Shown here in pieces: positions 7,553-17,469 of a stretch of 64,000 nt of DNA (its first letter is position 1; each line of letters begins with the position of its first letter). Under the pieces are notes generated by a model that saw only the letters and a list, made by a program, of their open reading frames with translations, made no database searches and was not told the origin of the DNA. Position numbers and translations under genes: made by a program. Source of the DNA: Bacteroidota bacterium (GTDB lineage Bacteria; Bacteroidota; Bacteroidia; Cytophagales; Cytophagaceae); assembly GCA_023428135.1 (NCBI GenBank), contig JAEYZG010000039.1:1-64000 (forward strand), given 5' to 3'.

Positions 7553-9892
7553 ATGAAACAAACTATACAACTACTTTTAGGATTTTTATTTTTAGTAAAT
7601 CCTTTTATCGCAGATGCTCAATCATACATATGGGCAAGAAGTACAGAATCCTTGTTAAATTATCACCAAGCAAAATCAATAGCTGTCGATGATTCAGGGA
7701 ATGTCTATGCAGCAGGTAATTATTTTGAATTTATTTCCTTTAAAGATACTTCCTTACAATCCAAAACCTGGAATCCTTTTCTTACAAAATACAATTCACG
7801 AGGTGAGATTTTATGGGTTAAAAGTGTAAAAAGTGTAGAAGATCAACCTCAAGCTTATGTTGATGATATTTATTGTGATTCAAAAGGATTTGTTTATTTA
7901 ACAGGATATTATGAGGGGAACGTTCATTTGGGTAATTTCGCCCTAACCGGAGACTATCTTCATGAATCTTGTTTTATTGCTAAATGTGATAATAAAGGAA
8001 ATTTTTTATGGGTTAGAAACGCAGTAGAGACAGATCGGGAAACATATAAACACGGCCTGGTACGTGGTTACGGTATTTCAGGAGATAATAAAGGAAATAT
8101 TTTTGTTACTGGTGGTTTTACGGGCACGGTGAGCTTTGATAATTATAGTGTTACATCTTCAGGGGCAAGAGATATTTTTGTTGCAAAATATAATGAAAAC
8201 GGAATTGTTCAATGGGTAAGTAAGGCTGGTGGGTTGTTTGAAGATACGGGCAATGACATAACAGTAGATTCTCTGGGCAACTCTTATGTAATTGGATCTT
8301 GTGGTTACACAAGTAGAGGTAGAGTGAATACTGAAGCGCTATTTGATACCATTTCCATTCCAGTAAGTTATAATGGAGATTGTTTTATTGCAAAATATAA
8401 TCCACAGGGTAAGGTGGTTTGGGTTAAATATTCTACATCATCAGGAAAAGTACATGGAAATGAAATAACATTTGATGGACACAATAATCTTTATGTATGC
8501 GGTGACTTTTATTACTCTGTAAGGTTTGATAATATTCTTTTATCTAGTAGTTCCATGGATAATTTCTTTATTTGCCGATACGATACTGATGGGCAAATTG
8601 ATTGGGCAAAACAAACAGATGTTAAACATATAGCATCAGATCATACATCACATGTATATTTATTCTCTTCTGAAAACATGGTAGAAAAGTGGGATTCAAC
8701 CGGAAAACCAGTGTGGGAGTCTCAAAAAGTAGGGCAGGAAGTAGTATACCCGGCTTCAATATGTGTAAATAATAAAGGTACACTTTATCTGTTGGGAGAT
8801 TATAATGGAAAATTAGATCTGGGTACCAATCATTTATTATCCAAATACTATAAATCCGGGATGTTCATATCTGCAGTAGGCGATTCTACTTTTGTCAATG
8901 GAAATAGTAATTTGATCAAGGGAAGTATTTTTCATGATAGAAATAAGGATTGTAATCGTGATGCAGATGAAGAATATATGAATGACGTTTGGGTGGAAGC
9001 ATTGCCCGGTCCTTATTATGCAAAGACAGATGAAAATGGTCATTATTCATTAAAATTAGACACAGGTACCTATACCATTAGAGAAGTTGAGCCGTTTAGT
9101 ATCTATTCTGAAAATGTGCAAAGCTGTCCTTTAACAGATTATCGACTGGTCTTAAATAAAACGGCCATAGATACATCCGGATTTGATTTTGCAAATAATC
9201 ATCAAAGTTGTTCTTTATTAAAAGTTGATTTAACGGATGATAACAGGTATCAGAGAGCATCAAGTTTCCTCTGTTATTCTAATCTGACTCTGCTAAAGTA
9301 TTGTAATTATGGAGATTTACCTCAAAAAGACATTCATATCATTTTAAAATATCCTAAGAATGCCCAGATAGTCCAAAGTTCTATTCCCTGGGTCAGTAAA
9401 TCAGATTCAACCGTAAATTTTTTCATTCCCGAATTACAGCCTTTTAGCTGTGGTGAAATAATAATCAATGAAGATATTTCTTGCGATGATATATCAGATC
9501 CTAATCAGACTATACTATATCATGCATCTATACAAAAAGCAGAAAATTGCGGGGTAGATACATTGTTTAATAATGCAACGATGTATAAAAGAATTCCTGT
9601 GATAAATGGTATTCCGGAAAATGATAAAGTAACTTCATCTAAGTTATTGGTATATCCCAATCCATTTAGCGATAGACTATCATTTCGTTTTAATTCAATA
9701 TATGAAGAGGCTAATTTAAAACTCCTCATCATTGATGGTTCAGGCAAAAAAATAAGTGAAGAGGAGTTTTCTGTTAATTCAGACACAACATCCTTTGATT
9801 ATGAAAATGCATCTTTAAATCAAGGTATTTATCATTACATCGTAGAAAAAGATAGTGAAATAATCGGATCGGGTAATGTTGTGAAATTTTAG
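7553..9892 (+). CDS. Type IX-secreted beta-propeller (SBBP-repeat) protein with SdrD B-like domain
   Basis: A secreted surface protein of about 779 residues. The start at 7553 gives a clean signal peptide (MKQTIQLLLGFLFLV...ADAQS); the TTG 42 bases upstream would add an unlikely extension. Residues about 25-440 hold repeated blocks of the form D..GN.Y..G.F.G...F....L......D.F..KY...G...W. These resemble SBBP/beta-propeller repeats. An SdrD B-like domain follows near 455-545 (GSIFHDRNKDCNRDADE...). The C-terminus ends in a type IX sorting domain beginning LLVYPNPFSDRLSF. The role is probably adhesion or substrate contact, but there is no catalytic motif. Confidence 0.85.
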   Translation: MKQTIQLLLGFLFLVNPFIADAQSYIWARSTESLLNYHQAKSIAVDDSGNVYAAGNYFEFISFKDTSLQSKTWNPFLTKYNSRGEILWVKSVKSVEDQPQAYVDDIYCDSKGFVYLTGYYEGNVHLGNFALTGDYLHESCFIAKCDNKGNFLWVRNAVETDRETYKHGLVRGYGISGDNKGNIFVTGGFTGTVSFDNYSVTSSGARDIFVAKYNENGIVQWVSKAGGLFEDTGNDITVDSLGNSYVIGSCGYTSRGRVNTEALFDTISIPVSYNGDCFIAKYNPQGKVVWVKYSTSSGKVHGNEITFDGHNNLYVCGDFYYSVRFDNILLSSSSMDNFFICRYDTDGQIDWAKQTDVKHIASDHTSHVYLFSSENMVEKWDSTGKPVWESQKVGQEVVYPASICVNNKGTLYLLGDYNGKLDLGTNHLLSKYYKSGMFISAVGDSTFVNGNSNLIKGSIFHDRNKDCNRDADEEYMNDVWVEALPGPYYAKTDENGHYSLKLDTGTYTIREVEPFSIYSENVQSCPLTDYRLVLNKTAIDTSGFDFANNHQSCSLLKVDLTDDNRYQRASSFLCYSNLTLLKYCNYGDLPQKDIHIILKYPKNAQIVQSSIPWVSKSDSTVNFFIPELQPFSCGEIIINEDISCDDISDPNQTILYHASIQKAENCGVDTLFNNATMYKRIPVINGIPENDKVTSSKLLVYPNPFSDRLSFRFNSIYEEANLKLLIIDGSGKKISEEEFSVNSDTTSFDYENASLNQGIYHYIVEKDSEIIGSGNVVKF

Positions 9893-9950
9893 TAGACCTT
9901 TTCATAGCAGAGGTATAATGGCTTTTGAAAAAGAGTGAGAACTCTGAGTT

Positions 9951-9981
9951 CAGCGAAGGATCTTATCTTTGATCTTCGCTG
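9951..9981. other. Hairpin after the beta-propeller protein gene
   Basis: CAGCGAAGGATC and GATCTTCGCTG form a stem with one bulge. There is no T-run, so it is a weak terminator candidate. The rest of 9893-10130 shows nothing else. Confidence 0.4.
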
Positions 9982-10130
9982 GACATTCAGTACTAAAGAG
10001 AGATTAAAAGGTTAAGTCTAGTTTTGAAAAGTGATTGATATTCATGAAGAATTTCTTTCAACTGGAAATGCTTAAATTTAGATATTGCAATAATGTATAA
10101 CTTGATTTTATAACAGAACCATTTTTATAA

Positions 10131-12488
10131 ATGCATTTTTTCAGTAGACTGGTTATCTTTTTATTATCCCTTGCAGTTTCTTATCAGAAATTGTCAGCTC
10201 AGGTAACCAACAATAGTATTTCAATTAAAGGTCATATCAAAGAATCATCAGGCAACGAGCCTATTGTAGGAGTGGTGGTAAGTATACCTGCCATTAATTT
10301 AAGCACCGCTACAGATACATCAGGATATTATTCACTTAATTTTGAATGCAAAGACACTCTTGAAGTCTTGTTTCTGATGCAGGGATATGCTACCAAGAAG
10401 AAAAGGGTTTGGAGTTCTCAGGTGCTCGATGTCAGACTTATTTCAGATCAGCATTTTTTGAAGGAGATTACCATTCTTGGGGAAGATACAACTTATCTGA
10501 GCAGTGATGTACAAATGAGTAAGATTAACTTGTCGATGAAACAGGTTAATAGCGTACCTTCATTGCTTGGAGAAAGAGATGTGATCAAAGTTTTGCAACT
10601 GATGCCCGGAGTACAAAAGGGTAGAGAAGGGAATACTGCCATGTATGTACGTGGTGGAGGTCCAGATCAGAACCTTATTATGTTGGACGGCATGCCTTTT
10701 TATAATGCTTCTCATTTGTACGGCTTCTTTTCTCTGTTTAATTCGGATGTTTTGCAAAATGTAGAATTTACCAAAGGAGCTTTTCCTGCAAGGTATGGAG
10801 GTAAGCTGTCATCTGTATTGGATATGACTATGAAGGCGGGCAATAAAAAGGAATATCACGGTGAGGTTGGGGTAGGAATCCTTTCATCCAAGCTCATGCT
10901 TGAAGGACCTATAAAGAAAGATAAGTGTTCCTTTATTATAGGGGCAAGAAGAAGTTATATGGATTTATTAATAAGTCCTTTCCTTCCTGACACGTCTAAG
11001 GTTTCGTATTATTTCTATGATATTAATGCCAAAGTGAATTGGGATATTAATCGCAGAAATAAAATCAGCTTCAGCTTTTACAATGGTAAAGATAATTTTA
11101 AAAGTAATTATGCCGACTTTGAATCTAGTACTAAAGTTCGTCTGAACTGGAATAACATACTTGGCAATCTAGTCTGGGATAATATTATTTCCGACAAATT
11201 CTTTTCCAGACTTTCTGTAGGGGCAAGCAAATTTTTTATAAAAACTAAAGAATATACCTATCAGGATAGTACAGTCTATGATTATAATTACAATTCTTCT
11301 ATTAAAGATATTACCCTTAAATATGAATTGCTTTATAAGCTCTCTGATAAGCACACTATCAATGCTGGTCTACAAATGATCTTTCATCATTTTGTACCTG
11401 GTGCATATATTCAAGAGATCAAGAATGATGTATCAGATGTGTCTGATAAGCCTGTCTCCTCCCGGGAGATGTCTTTATATGTTGAAGAGACAGGCAGAAT
11501 TTCATCCTTTTTCTCTTACAATATAGGAGGAAGGCTTACAAGATACAGTGTCAGAAATAAAATCTATATCAAGCCAGAACCAAGAGCTTCGGTGGCTTTC
11601 CATATAACTAAAAGGTTTGCAATTAAAGCTTCTTATGCAGAAATGAATCAATATGCATTGATGCTTTCGCAGTCGATATTAGGGCCACCACTCGATTTAT
11701 GGGTGCCTGCAACAGATAATATTTCTCCACAAAATTCAAAACAAGTCGCATTAGGCCTAGCTAAGGATTTTAAAAATAGCTTGACTTTTACAATAGAAGG
11801 TTATTATAAAAAGAGTTTTAATCTCGTTGAATATAAAGAAGGCTCTAGCTTTTTGGTCAAAGATGTTGACCGCTCAGGACACTTTAAGACCTGGGAGGAT
11901 CAGGTTACTCAAGGCGGAGGATGGGCATATGGAAGTGAGTTTATGCTTCATAAAAGAGCAGGTAAGTTGTCTGGTTGGCTGGCTTATACATTGTCGTGGA
12001 ATTGGATGGAGTTTAAAGAACTTAATCTGGGAAGAAAATACCCGGCCAAATATGATAACAGGCATGATGCGTCTGTGGTAGTTATATACAAGCCCAAAGA
12101 GAAGTTTTCATTGTCATTAACCTGGGTATATTCTTCAGGTAATGCTTATACAATACCTACGGAAATTGCCCGTGAAATAAACAGTGAGCCGAAAAGTGAT
12201 CCATGGGGGTTTATGTATACCGTCTATGCTCCAAAAAACAGTTATAGAATGCCGGCATACCACAGACTTGACCTCGGAGCTCAATTTCAGAAAAAGTTAA
12301 AAAGAAATATTTCAAGGGTATGGGACGTCAGTATATACAACGTTTATAATCGGGAAAATCCTTATTATTATTTCCTTGCAAAAGATGGATATATTGAATA
12401 TAGTAACATACGCTATACAAAATACAAATTGAATAAGGTTATTTTGTTTCCGATTATTCCTTCAGTTTCATATAGATTAATTTTCTGA
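10131..12488 (+). CDS. TonB-dependent outer-membrane receptor with carboxypeptidase-like N-domain
   Basis: A 785-residue TonB-dependent transporter. A signal peptide ends near residue 24 (KLSAQ). A carboxypeptidase-D regulatory-like domain follows at about 30-115 (ISIKGHIKESSGNEPIVGVVV...). The plug domain covers about 120-235, including MYVRGGGPDQNLIMLDGMPFY and the KGAFPARYGGKLSSVLDM segment typical of this subfamily. A beta-barrel runs to the end and finishes in an aromatic strand (SYRLIF). It overlaps the DUF4249 gene by one base (TGATG), so the pair is translationally coupled. Such pairs are common in Bacteroidota and probably import an unknown ligand. Confidence 0.9.
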   Translation: MHFFSRLVIFLLSLAVSYQKLSAQVTNNSISIKGHIKESSGNEPIVGVVVSIPAINLSTATDTSGYYSLNFECKDTLEVLFLMQGYATKKKRVWSSQVLDVRLISDQHFLKEITILGEDTTYLSSDVQMSKINLSMKQVNSVPSLLGERDVIKVLQLMPGVQKGREGNTAMYVRGGGPDQNLIMLDGMPFYNASHLYGFFSLFNSDVLQNVEFTKGAFPARYGGKLSSVLDMTMKAGNKKEYHGEVGVGILSSKLMLEGPIKKDKCSFIIGARRSYMDLLISPFLPDTSKVSYYFYDINAKVNWDINRRNKISFSFYNGKDNFKSNYADFESSTKVRLNWNNILGNLVWDNIISDKFFSRLSVGASKFFIKTKEYTYQDSTVYDYNYNSSIKDITLKYELLYKLSDKHTINAGLQMIFHHFVPGAYIQEIKNDVSDVSDKPVSSREMSLYVEETGRISSFFSYNIGGRLTRYSVRNKIYIKPEPRASVAFHITKRFAIKASYAEMNQYALMLSQSILGPPLDLWVPATDNISPQNSKQVALGLAKDFKNSLTFTIEGYYKKSFNLVEYKEGSSFLVKDVDRSGHFKTWEDQVTQGGGWAYGSEFMLHKRAGKLSGWLAYTLSWNWMEFKELNLGRKYPAKYDNRHDASVVVIYKPKEKFSLSLTWVYSSGNAYTIPTEIAREINSEPKSDPWGFMYTVYAPKNSYRMPAYHRLDLGAQFQKKLKRNISRVWDVSIYNVYNRENPYYYFLAKDGYIEYSNIRYTKYKLNKVILFPIIPSVSYRLIF

Positions 12489-13429
12489 TGGTCCTTTTTT
12501 ACAAATATATATCATTGTTGATGGTATCATTTTTTTTGTTTACCTCCTGTATAAAAGAGGCGGATGAGGTGAAAGTTCCGACTTCTTTAAGAGATATGAA
12601 AATCATAGTGCGGGGATTGGTAGACAAAAATGAAATAAAGATATATGTAAGCCAGACCTTACCGTTTTTTAATAAAAATGGATATTCTTTTGATCAACAG
12701 TATATAGATGATGCCAGGGTAACCATCTCCGATGGAAAAGATACGCTTGAATTGCCTTACAGGTATAGATTCAATCCGGAAATTGCTTATTATGGATACT
12801 TCGGAATGCCTTTTGATTTTAGAGCTGGTTTGAAATTATATCTAAATGTCGATTTACCTGATGGAAGACATGTTGATGCTGTGACTATAGTTCCGGATGA
12901 TATTAATGTGACAGTAACAAAGTCAGATTCAATGTACATAAAGGACCAATGGATTTTTGGGTATAATTGTATCAATAACTCATTAAATTCTGAATATGCT
13001 TTGGGGCACTATGAGTATTATCTATATAATAATATATTTATAGAACCTTTAAAAGATACGGTATATAGAATTTCAAGCCAAAGTAGTTATAGGATTATTT
13101 ACAATATGCCTGACCATCCATATTTTCAATCTTATTCTTATCGAAGCATTATAGATCGTGCTGGAGCAGAGTCTATCACTTATAGAAAATATAACTATCT
13201 TCAATTTTTCTCTTTTAATAAGGGATTAAAAGAATACAATTTTCGTGATATGTTTTCTGATCCACGTATTGATAGACCATCTGGAGAACCTATATATTCA
13301 GGGGACAGCACAGACGCTTTTCAGGAGCCACTCTTCTCAGAACCTATTTACTATAATTATTATTCAAACATCAATGGTGGTTTAGGCTTTTTTGAAGCGT
13401 ATCAGGAAAAGATAGTTTATCTTGAATAG
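12488..13429 (+). CDS. DUF4249 lipoprotein, partner of the TonB receptor
   Basis: A 313-residue predicted lipoprotein whose signal peptide ends in a lipobox (FLFTSC, Cys at about residue 21). Matching features of the DUF4249 family include the early IVRGLVDKNEIKIYVSQTLPF, DARVTISDGKDTLEL, then DGRHVDAVTIVP. These proteins are encoded directly after a TonB-dependent receptor and are thought to act as its surface-exposed accessory, by analogy with SusD. The ATG at 12488 shares its A with the receptor's TGA stop. The exact substrate is unknown. Confidence 0.85.
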   Translation: MVLFYKYISLLMVSFFLFTSCIKEADEVKVPTSLRDMKIIVRGLVDKNEIKIYVSQTLPFFNKNGYSFDQQYIDDARVTISDGKDTLELPYRYRFNPEIAYYGYFGMPFDFRAGLKLYLNVDLPDGRHVDAVTIVPDDINVTVTKSDSMYIKDQWIFGYNCINNSLNSEYALGHYEYYLYNNIFIEPLKDTVYRISSQSSYRIIYNMPDHPYFQSYSYRSIIDRAGAESITYRKYNYLQFFSFNKGLKEYNFRDMFSDPRIDRPSGEPIYSGDSTDAFQEPLFSEPIYYNYYSNINGGLGFFEAYQEKIVYLE

Positions 13430-13538
13430 AAGATTCACTGAGGACTTTTTGATATTAGATTAATGCCTTCATCTTTTTAGATAGTTACAACCTTGTATTA
13501 TTATTTGTATTTAATCGAATCAACAGTTTACCAAAACA

Positions 13539-13946
13539 ATGAAAAAAGTAGAATTCCTTTTTCCTTCTCTGGTGCTTATTCTCAGTATTCTAGATATCAT
13601 TGGAAATCTTTCTTTAAATAATATACCAACATTAATTATATCTTCTATTGGAATAATTGGAGTTATTCTATTTGTCTTTAAAAATAAATGGTATAAGGCA
13701 TTGATCTATCTGTGGATTATAAGCCAGATTATTGTTATTTCATACTTTTGGGATGTCGTTCAGGTGCTAAGTTTTAAATTTGGTTTTACATTTATATTTC
13801 ACAGCGACGGGGAGATTGGTATTTTTTTGAATATTCTTCCATTCTTTTATTTTGTTGCATTCAGAGTATTACAAATGAGTACTATTATTGGTTCTAAGAT
13901 TGTAATCAAACGTTATAATAAAGACAGCAGAATAAAACATTTATGA
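13539..13946 (+). CDS. Hypothetical four-helix membrane protein
   Basis: 135 residues with about four transmembrane segments (residues 6-25, 28-48, 53-75 and 95-118) and a basic C-terminal tail. No family was recognised. It follows the DUF4249 gene by about 110 bases on the same strand but looks functionally separate. Codon usage is similar to its neighbours, and the start ATG is preceded by an AT-rich leader without a Shine-Dalgarno site, as is usual here. Confidence 0.55.
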   Translation: MKKVEFLFPSLVLILSILDIIGNLSLNNIPTLIISSIGIIGVILFVFKNKWYKALIYLWIISQIIVISYFWDVVQVLSFKFGFTFIFHSDGEIGIFLNILPFFYFVAFRVLQMSTIIGSKIVIKRYNKDSRIKHL

Positions 13947-14216
13947 CCAGTTGAAGGAGCTGTTCTTAAGAGAGTTAACCTTTCAGGGGAAAGAGAGTGG
14001 ATCCTGGTGAATCTTGATAAACCAATTACTTTATTGAATGAGGAAATTAATTTCGTTTTATTAAAAGCCGAAGGGGAAAAACCTCTGCAAAAATCAAAGA
14101 AGAAACAGCTTGCATACTTCAGGATAATTGAAGAAGCGGTTGTTGATGTGAACACTGATTCTTTTTCAAAAGAACATACCAAGTTTATAGATTGGGTTGT
14201 TATAGAATCAAGATAA
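13947..14216 (+). pseudogene. Possible 5'-truncated reading frame
   Basis: After a TGA at 13944-13946 one frame stays open to 14216 and reads with coding character from the start (PVEGAVLKRVNLSGEREWILVN...). It has no ATG. The first usable start is the GTG at 14007, which would give 69 residues (MNLDKPITLLNEEINFVLL...). The protein-like sequence before that GTG suggests either a lost N-terminus or a non-standard start. No family was recognised. It could also be a genuine small gene. Confidence 0.35.
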
Positions 14217-14301
14217 CCTTGTAAAGGCAGTTATTTACGTGTCCTATCAATGGTTATAAACTTTATCCCTTAAAACTGATATAACTAATAACATAAACAT
14301 T

Positions 14302-14343
14302 AAAGTCCCTCTCCTTCAGGAGAGGGATTTAGGGTGAGGTCTT
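14302..14343. repeat. REP-like repeat with CCCTCTCC-TTCA-GGAGAGGG hairpin
   Basis: The hairpin at 14307-14326 is followed by ATTTAGGGTGAGGTC. Sequences of this form (a CTCTCC hairpin, then TTTAGGGTGAGG) are familiar interspersed intergenic repeats in Bacteroidota. It lies just past the 3' end of the minus-strand SDR gene and could double as its terminator. Confidence 0.5.
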
Positions 14344-14388
14344 TGATATACTCAAACTTATTGGTTTAAGTATACAGCATTTTTTTTA

Positions 14389-15249
14389 TTAACTCTCTAC
14401 CGGTTCCCCACCATTAGGATGAATAACCTGACCTGTTATGTAGGAAGCATCTTTGGATGCAAGAAATACATAAGCCGGGCCTACTTCAGATGGTTGTCCA
14501 GGCCTGCCCAATGGTACTTGCTTTCCGAAGCTTGTTACTTTGTCCGGAGGAAAAGTAGCCGGAATCAGCGGAGTCCATATAGGACCTGGTGCTACTGCAT
14601 TTACTCTTATTCCTCTTTTCGCAAGATTGCTTGCTAGTGATCTTGTAAATGTTACAATAGATCCTTTAGTAGATGAATAATCGAGTAAGGATTCTTTTCC
14701 CCGATAAGCAGTTACTGAGCTGGTATTGATGACACAATCCCCTTCCTTCATCTGCTTCAATGCTGCCTGTGTCAGATAGAACATAGAAAAGATATTGGTA
14801 CGAAAGGTTCTTTCCAGTTGCTCTGCTGTTATTTCCTCGAGAGATCCTTTTACATGCTGTTCACCTGCGTTGTTGATAAGGATATTCAAGCCTCCCAATT
14901 GCTTCCGGGTTTCTTCAATAGCTTTATTACAAAAGTTCTGATCTCCTATGTCTCCTGAAATCAGGATGCATTTACGGCCTTCCTTTTCTACCATTTTTTT
15001 AGTTTGTTCTGCATCTTCATGTTCTTTCAGATATACAATTGAAATGTCTGCACCTTCTTTAGCGAAGTGAACGGCAACAGATCTTCCAATGCCGCTATCG
15101 CCACCGGTGATCAAAGCAATTTTACCTTTAAGCTTTTCACTGCCTTTATAGTCGCTCCTTATAAACTCAGGTTTAAGCTGCATCTCTGCTTCAGAGCCCG
15201 GCTGCTCATTCAGATGTTCACCCGGTAATGAGGATGGTTTATATTCCAT
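14389..15249 (-). CDS. SDR family oxidoreductase (YghA/GSP39-like)
   Basis: A 286-residue short-chain dehydrogenase/reductase. The Rossmann motif TGGDSGIG is near residue 48, and NNAG near 126. The catalytic Ser is in NTSSV, and YSSTKG supplies the YxxxK pair near 191-195. The roughly 40-residue N-terminal extension (SSLPGEHLNEQPGSEAEM...) is typical of the YghA/general-stress-protein-39 subgroup. Members reduce small carbonyls with NAD(P)H and are often stress-induced; the substrate here is not known. Monocistronic. Confidence 0.9.
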   Translation of the reverse strand: MEYKPSSLPGEHLNEQPGSEAEMQLKPEFIRSDYKGSEKLKGKIALITGGDSGIGRSVAVHFAKEGADISIVYLKEHEDAEQTKKMVEKEGRKCILISGDIGDQNFCNKAIEETRKQLGGLNILINNAGEQHVKGSLEEITAEQLERTFRTNIFSMFYLTQAALKQMKEGDCVINTSSVTAYRGKESLLDYSSTKGSIVTFTRSLASNLAKRGIRVNAVAPGPIWTPLIPATFPPDKVTSFGKQVPLGRPGQPSEVGPAYVFLASKDASYITGQVIHPNGGEPVES

Positions 15250-15330
15250 TGTTTCAGTTTTTTAGGTGCTTTTAAAGTATAAGGCCACAATGTTATAACT
15301 GTTTGAAAGAATAAACATCAGCTTGCTCCT

Positions 15331-15894
15331 CTATGACAAGAATTGTATGGCAGATTGAGGGTTATAAGCTGATTTTCTTTCAGAAAGATGTAATCGCCTG
15401 TTGTATTCGAAGGCACCTACCGTTCCGAAAATTATATGTGCAATCACTAAATTTATAAGATAACTCTTTCTGTCGATTTGTGGAGGATTGCGATGTAGGT
15501 TCATATACAGGTACCAGACAGCAATGCCCAGTAATCCATTGGTTAAGCCTAATGATAATCCACCTGTAAGATTGGGCTTTGTAATTCTGTTCTTCCATAG
15601 AATGTGATAGCAATAAAGAAAGAATATGCCTATGGAATAATGTATGACGGTGCCTGTTACTTTTATCTGGGCTAATGATATTACTCCTTTTTCATTATGT
15701 GTTTTGTTGGTAAGTGATCTTCCAAGTATTCGTATTACCCTCATTTGTTTCCTGGAAATTTCAGAAACAATTTTCATGTATAAAGTCATATAATTCGTTG
15801 CATCCACAGCTGTACGTACCAGATATCTATTTTCCTTATAAAAGGTATATAGCTTTAAAGCCATCTTTGATTTTTTATACAAATTTCTGAACAT
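15331..15894 (-). CDS. Hypothetical membrane protein
   Basis: 187 residues. A basic, helical N-terminal 75 residues is followed by about four hydrophobic segments (residues 82-100, 108-130, 145-162 and a weaker last one ending near 170). No family was recognised. An alternative start at residue 11 (MALKLYTFY) is possible. It lies 80 bases upstream of the SDR gene on the same strand, so co-transcription is plausible but unproven. Confidence 0.5.
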   Translation of the reverse strand: MFRNLYKKSKMALKLYTFYKENRYLVRTAVDATNYMTLYMKIVSEISRKQMRVIRILGRSLTNKTHNEKGVISLAQIKVTGTVIHYSIGIFFLYCYHILWKNRITKPNLTGGLSLGLTNGLLGIAVWYLYMNLHRNPPQIDRKSYLINLVIAHIIFGTVGAFEYNRRLHLSERKSAYNPQSAIQFLS

Positions 15895-16187
15895 ATCCCC
15901 TTCATTTTAATAATATCAAGATCATTAGAAAAGGACCTTATGCTCCTACATCATAAAGGAACCTTTTCTTATTTGTATTCATTTACATCCTTCTCTTCAA
16001 AGACAAAATATTAATTTTATCAGACTTCATAACATAAATGAAAAAGTTATGGTTTTCCATTCTCACTGTGATAAACAATGCACCACCAATGAATGGAAAT
16101 CATAAATAGTTAATGTTATTATTGTGGATATAAGGAAGATGTTTTTTGGTAGCCGGTGTCTGGCCTTTGGTCCATATTTATTCATTT

Positions 16188-16443
16188 ATGATGATAAGAG
16201 GCCTCAAAAATGATATCTGGCTGGTGGGGACTGTTTATTAATTATCTCCATTTCCATGGGATTGCTGGCTTCTGCAGTTATGAAGAAAATAGAAGTTCCA
16301 ATAATGCTTATAGCTTTCGGATCTGCCCTCAGTCTTTTATTCGTAGACTTATTTTATGTGTTTGAAATGTTATTGCGGAAACTTATCTGGAAGATGCTTT
16401 TGTTGAGATTTTATTTTTGATCAGCTGGTTGATCATATTCTGA
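16188..16443 (+). pseudogene. Decayed small membrane protein gene, two frameshifts
   Basis: Three consecutive pieces in different frames join into one plausible membrane protein. The first is MMIRGLKNDIWLVGTV from 16188. The second runs LLIISISMGLLASAVMKKIEVP... to FVDLFYVF. The third is IAETYLEDAFVEILFLIS..., ending at TGA 16441-16443. The repeated 'aromatic/acid + DIWL / TYLEDAF' pattern before hydrophobic helices matches a common small four-helix family in Bacteroidota. Switches fall near 16237 and near 16368. The N-terminus may also be lost. The bases 15895-16187 show nothing else. Confidence 0.6.
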
Positions 16444-16605
16444 AGATTAAAGGGGTAAAGTAGCTTATAGACGGTTAAAATACTATTGTGTTGATTTACT
16501 GTTAGTTATTTTTTTTGTATTTATTGATATAATATAAGATGGTGATTTAAATTGTTCTGATCTGTCTGCCAATTGAATTAAAATGGAGGTATGGATTCAT
16601 TTAAA

Positions 16606-16986
16606 TTACTCGAATACATACTTGCCGGAACTTTTATCAATAGGTTTTATAATGGTAAATATTTTTTTCCAAAAAGTTTGTTTGGAAGATTTATAGGAAG
16701 GATTCAAAGGAACAAAAGAATCTTTAATATAAGCAATCAGATCAGGCTTTTGAAATGCAAATTCAGCGTCTGCTACTACAACATGGGGAACAAAAATTTT
16801 CCCGTTCGTCAAAACTACATGTACTCCTATATTATCTTCAGTATGAGATTTATAATCTCCTAATTCAGTATATCTTATTTGTATTCTTGAAATTAGGTTA
16901 ATGATTTCCTTTTGTCTTTTAGTAGTTTGATTTCTTAACATAATTATTGAATTTTTGAAACAGGATTTTATATACTTCTTTTTCAT
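16606..16986 (-). CDS. Hypothetical protein
   Basis: 126 residues, soluble and basic. The middle reads like a compact mixed alpha/beta fold (GVHVVLTNGKIFVPHVVVADAEFAFQ split by short turns), with a lysine-rich tail. A second in-frame ATG at 16939-16941 would shorten it by 15 residues and may be the real start. No family was recognised and no neighbour context helps. Confidence 0.45.
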   Translation of the reverse strand: MKKKYIKSCFKNSIIMLRNQTTKRQKEIINLISRIQIRYTELGDYKSHTEDNIGVHVVLTNGKIFVPHVVVADAEFAFQKPDLIAYIKDSFVPLNPSYKSSKQTFWKKIFTIIKPIDKSSGKYVFE

Positions 16987-17374
16987 TGGCGATGCACAAA
17001 AGAGCCTTTGCCAAGTAAAAACTAGTTTATAAAATTCCTTAATTACTGTTCTGATTTTTATTTAGTTATGATGGATTATATCACCACGGTGGGGTAGATT
17101 TTTGGGGAATTAATAATGGATAATCATTTAGTGTCATATAAGCTTTACTCGAAAGTTTAATTTTTTTGTTAAAAATTCTGATTTTAAAAGTTAAGGTTTG
17201 TTAAGATACGGTTATGAGCAATATTAGTTTTGTGTGTAGGTATCGAGAGTATAGCATTTAAAATAAAATTAATTGAAGGTTTAGTAGTTAGAATAATATA
17301 ACATTCCGAAAGTCAGAGCTTTGCTCTTAGTTTTGAGAAAGACTTTGAGCAGGAAAAATATTTTAGAGAAATAT
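16987..17374. other. Gene-free stretch, possible small RNA locus
   Basis: Nearly 400 bases without a credible gene. A TAGTTTTG box (17227-17234 region) that fits TAnnTTTG is followed by about 170 bases ending in the strong terminator at 17375. Short hairpins such as the GTCAGAGCTTTGCTCT region near 17314 occur inside. A non-coding RNA of about 170 nt is possible; the -33 box is poor. Confidence 0.3.
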
Positions 17375-17409
17375 AAAAGTTGCCAGTTCATTGAACTGGC
17401 AACTTTTTT
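17375..17409 (+). terminator. Strong 16-bp intrinsic terminator without an upstream gene
   Basis: AAAAGTTGCCAGTTCA pairs perfectly with its complement, ending in a T-run (CTTTTTTC) on the plus strand. The minus-strand gene at 17470-17745 could also use it, but the T-run is better in the plus direction, where no gene precedes it. Confidence 0.85.
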
Positions 17410-17469
17410 CTAAATCAATTAATTCTCAAAGGCAATCTGAATAGTTTATATATTTTTCTATTGATGATA

